NCBI RefSeq assembly: GCF_002979655.1
Contig: NZ_PCPG01000001.1
Location: 558,001 to 622,000 of the forward strand
Direction of reading: 5' to 3'
DNA: 64,000 nt
Source of the DNA: Microbacterium sp. MYb45
GTDB lineage: Bacteria; Actinomycetota; Actinomycetes; Actinomycetales; Microbacteriaceae
Shown: positions 62,146-64,000 of the stretch, piece by piece
How the letters are laid out: each line of letters starts with the position of its first letter
Position numbering within the stretch: the first letter of the stretch is position 1
The notes under the pieces: generated by a model
The model's database searches: none
What the model was told of the DNA's origin: nothing
What the model saw: only the letters and a program-made list of their open reading frames with translations
Position numbers and translations under genes: made by a program

Positions 62146-62864
62146 ACATGGAGATTCGAGGGCCGCTGGAGCTCCCCGCGCAGCGCGAGGATGTCGAGCT
62201 GACCACCGCGGACGGTCTCACACTGGTCGGCGAACTGGCCATCCCGCAGGATGCTCCGCCCGTGGCGACGCTCGTGACGCTTCATCCCCTGCCGACAGCG
62301 GGCGGATTCATGGACTCCCACATCATCCGCAAAGCCGCAGCGAGGCTTCCTGCGCTGGCTGACCTGGCAGTCCTGAGGTTCAACACGCGGGGGACCACGT
62401 CGCCGCGCGGCACGAGCGACGGTGCGTTCGACGGGGGCGCGGCGGAGCAGTTCGATGTGGCGGCGGCAATGGACTTCGTCCACGCACGGGCGCTTCCGCG
62501 TCCATGGCTCCTCGGGTGGTCTTTCGGCACCGAACTGGCGCTCAAGTACGGGCGCGACCACGACATCGCCGGCGTGATCCTCTTGTCTCCGCCGTTGCAT
62601 CGCGCCACGGAATCGGAGGTCGCTGCCTGGGCCGACAGCGAAGTCCCGCTCGTCGTGTTGGTGCCGGAGCTGGACGACTACCTGCGCCCGGATGAGGCTC
62701 GCGAACGCTTCGCCTCGATTCCGCATGCCCAGTTGATCGCGGTCGAGGGCGGTAAGCACCTGTGGGTCGGCGAGACCCAGACGCGGCGCGTGCTCACGGA
62801 GATCGTGGCGGCAGTGAACCCGTCGGCTCTTCCCCTGGCCACTCAGTGGCCGCCGACGGACTGA
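62142..62864 (+). CDS. Alpha/beta hydrolase
   Basis: 240 residues. Nucleophile elbow GWSFGTELAL (GxSxG), LLSPPLHRA, an acidic residue in LVPELDDYLRPDEA and histidine in GGKHLWVGE complete a catalytic triad. Resembles small-molecule esterases of the YqiA/dienelactone-hydrolase kind; the substrate is unknown. GTG 62142 has GGAGG at five-base spacing; ATG 62148 is possible. Confidence 0.85.
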   Translation: MNMEIRGPLELPAQREDVELTTADGLTLVGELAIPQDAPPVATLVTLHPLPTAGGFMDSHIIRKAAARLPALADLAVLRFNTRGTTSPRGTSDGAFDGGAAEQFDVAAAMDFVHARALPRPWLLGWSFGTELALKYGRDHDIAGVILLSPPLHRATESEVAAWADSEVPLVVLVPELDDYLRPDEARERFASIPHAQLIAVEGGKHLWVGETQTRRVLTEIVAAVNPSALPLATQWPPTD

Positions 62865-62886
62865 TCGAGCCCGAGGCTCCGGTGCC

Positions 62887-63948
62887 TCAGAGTTCGTTCA
62901 TCCGCGGGATGAGAACCTGCCGGTAGATGATCAGGATGCTCGCAGCGACGGGGATCGCGATGAGTGCCCCCAGCAGGCCGAGCAGGCTACCGCCCGCGAG
63001 CGCCGCCACGACGACGACTGCTCCGGGGACGGCGACCGCGCGGCTCATGATGCGCGGAGAGATCACGTACGCCTCGACCTGCATGTAGACGAGGTAGTAG
63101 ATCGCCGCGGCGATCGCGATCCCTGGAGACCCGAGACCCGGGATGAGGCACACGAGGACGATGATCGTGGAGCCGGTCAGGGTCCCGACGAGCGGGATCA
63201 GTGAGAAGAAGAAGGCGATGATCGCGAGGACCGCCGGGAACGGCGCATCGATGATCGAGAGGTAGATCGCGCTGAGGACGCCGTTGATCACGCCCTGTGT
63301 CACCTGCCCCATGACGTAGTACCCCACGGAGTCGGTGATCTGCTCCGACAGGTCGATGAAGCGGTCGCGCTTCGACGACGGGGCGAGCTGGTACACGGCG
63401 CGCTTGAGCGATGGCGTCGAGGCGGTGAGGTAGATCGTCAGGATGAGGATGATGAACGCGCCGAACAGTCCGCTGACGACGGCGCCGCTGGCGACGAGGA
63501 CGCCCTGACCGATGGATCCGCCGATCTCGGCGAGGTTCGTCGTCAGCCAGTCGGTGACGTACGTGAAGACGACATCGACCTGCAGATTCGGGAAGGTGTC
63601 CTGCATCCACTCCTTGAGATCGGGGATCATGTTCCCTCGCGAAACGATGGCCGTGATCTGCGCGATCAGCTGGGAGATCTGATCCACGAGTACGGGGAGG
63701 ATGATCAGCACGATCCCGCTGAAGATCGCGAGGACCGCGAGGATCGTCACCAGCACGGCGAGCCAGCGGGGGAGCCTACGACGTTCCAGGAAGGAGACGA
63801 GCGGATCGAGGCCCAGGCTGAGGAAGAGCGCTGTGCCGACGTAGAGCAGGACGCTCGAAAGTGTCTCCACGCTGTTGATCAGGAGGATCCCCAGTCCCAC
63901 GCCGAGCGTCGCCACGAGGGCGGTGCGGAACGGATTGTGGATCTTCAT
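62887..63948 (-). CDS. AI-2E family membrane protein
   Basis: 353 residues with about seven or eight transmembrane helices in two groups. The family (TqsA/YdiK-like) is known from reports of autoinducer-2 export and Na+/H+ antiport; the actual role here is unknown. SYxxxQ-type and VTQGVINGVLSAIYLS motifs fit. ATG 63948 was chosen for GAGGAG eight bases upstream; an in-frame GTG at 63999 has none. Confidence 0.88.
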   Translation of the reverse strand: MKIHNPFRTALVATLGVGLGILLINSVETLSSVLLYVGTALFLSLGLDPLVSFLERRRLPRWLAVLVTILAVLAIFSGIVLIILPVLVDQISQLIAQITAIVSRGNMIPDLKEWMQDTFPNLQVDVVFTYVTDWLTTNLAEIGGSIGQGVLVASGAVVSGLFGAFIILILTIYLTASTPSLKRAVYQLAPSSKRDRFIDLSEQITDSVGYYVMGQVTQGVINGVLSAIYLSIIDAPFPAVLAIIAFFFSLIPLVGTLTGSTIIVLVCLIPGLGSPGIAIAAAIYYLVYMQVEAYVISPRIMSRAVAVPGAVVVVAALAGGSLLGLLGALIAIPVAASILIIYRQVLIPRMNEL

Positions 63949-64000
63949 GCGACGACTCCTCGAAACGACTGCAGCAAGGGTATCCAGACGCCGAGCCACG

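Noticed and set aside
1-64000. CRISPR array, insertion sequence or prophage
   Set aside because: No regularly spaced repeats, transposase, integrase with att sites or phage structural genes are visible anywhere in the window.

Overview
The window is ordinary chromosomal DNA of a high-GC actinobacterium, most likely a Microbacterium or close relative in Microbacteriaceae. The reasons are strong GC bias at third codon positions, the gene order (rpsP-khpA-rimM-trmD...rplS-lepB-rnhB-DUF2469-yraN-comM-dprA-xerC...rpsB-tsf-pyrH-frr-cdsA; smc...ftsY; recG-coaD-yceD-rpmF-rnc-mutM), many ATGA/GTGA stop-start overlaps, and many promoters whose -10 box lies only 6-7 bases before the start codon. I see no prophage, insertion sequence, CRISPR array or rRNA operon. 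There is one tRNA (Glu, CTC).

Layout. 1-7.1 kb: a partial metallo-beta-lactamase-fold gene, tRNA-Glu, an ECF sigma factor paired with a DUF4349 membrane protein, terC behind a probable manganese riboswitch, a DUF427 gene, and a flavin monooxygenase overlapping an O-acetylhomoserine sulfhydrylase. 7.1-13.6 kb: leuC-leuD behind a leucine-rich leader peptide, then murA-plsC-gpsA-ddl (wall and phospholipid precursors). 13.6-20.9 kb: DUF3515 lipoprotein, thiL, rsmD, recG, coaD, yceD, rpmF, rnc, mutM. 20.9-24.9 kb: an FtsX-type ABC exporter, a double-GNAT acetyltransferase and a small-protein locus with a near-consensus promoter. 25-36 kb: smc, a virginiamycin-B-lyase-like propeller, ftsY, a DUF2004-like gene, lipB-lipA, a TetR regulator, a second sigma factor with a membrane partner, and ffh. 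36-43.2 kb: EamA transporter with divergent LysR, then the glycerol regulon glpD-glpF-glpK with a divergent SorC-type regulator and a perfect palindromic operator candidate. 43.2-51 kb: a YbdK-type carboxylate-amine ligase, the rpsP-trmD group, a histidine phosphatase, map, rplS, lepB, rnhB. 51-64 kb: yraN-comM-dprA-xerC, a degenerate M23 protein, rpsB-tsf, pyrH-frr-cdsA, a DivIVA-like protein, a lysozyme-fold secreted protein, a small Cys/His protein, an alpha/beta hydrolase and an AI-2E-family membrane protein.

Most genes are housekeeping: translation (S2, EF-Ts, S16, L19, L32, Frr, RimM, TrmD, RsmD, Map), protein export (Ffh, FtsY, LepB), chromosome maintenance (SMC, RecG, MutM, RnhB, XerC, DprA) and envelope synthesis (MurA, Ddl, PlsC, GpsA, CdsA). 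The more interesting material is regulatory: a translated leucine attenuator, a probable Mn riboswitch, structured leaders before rplS and rpsB, a set of leaderless promoters, a candidate glycerol operator, and an unexplained small-protein transcript at 24.2-24.9 kb. I found no clearly new multi-gene system; the small-protein locus and the two non-canonical sigma/membrane-protein pairs are the best candidates.
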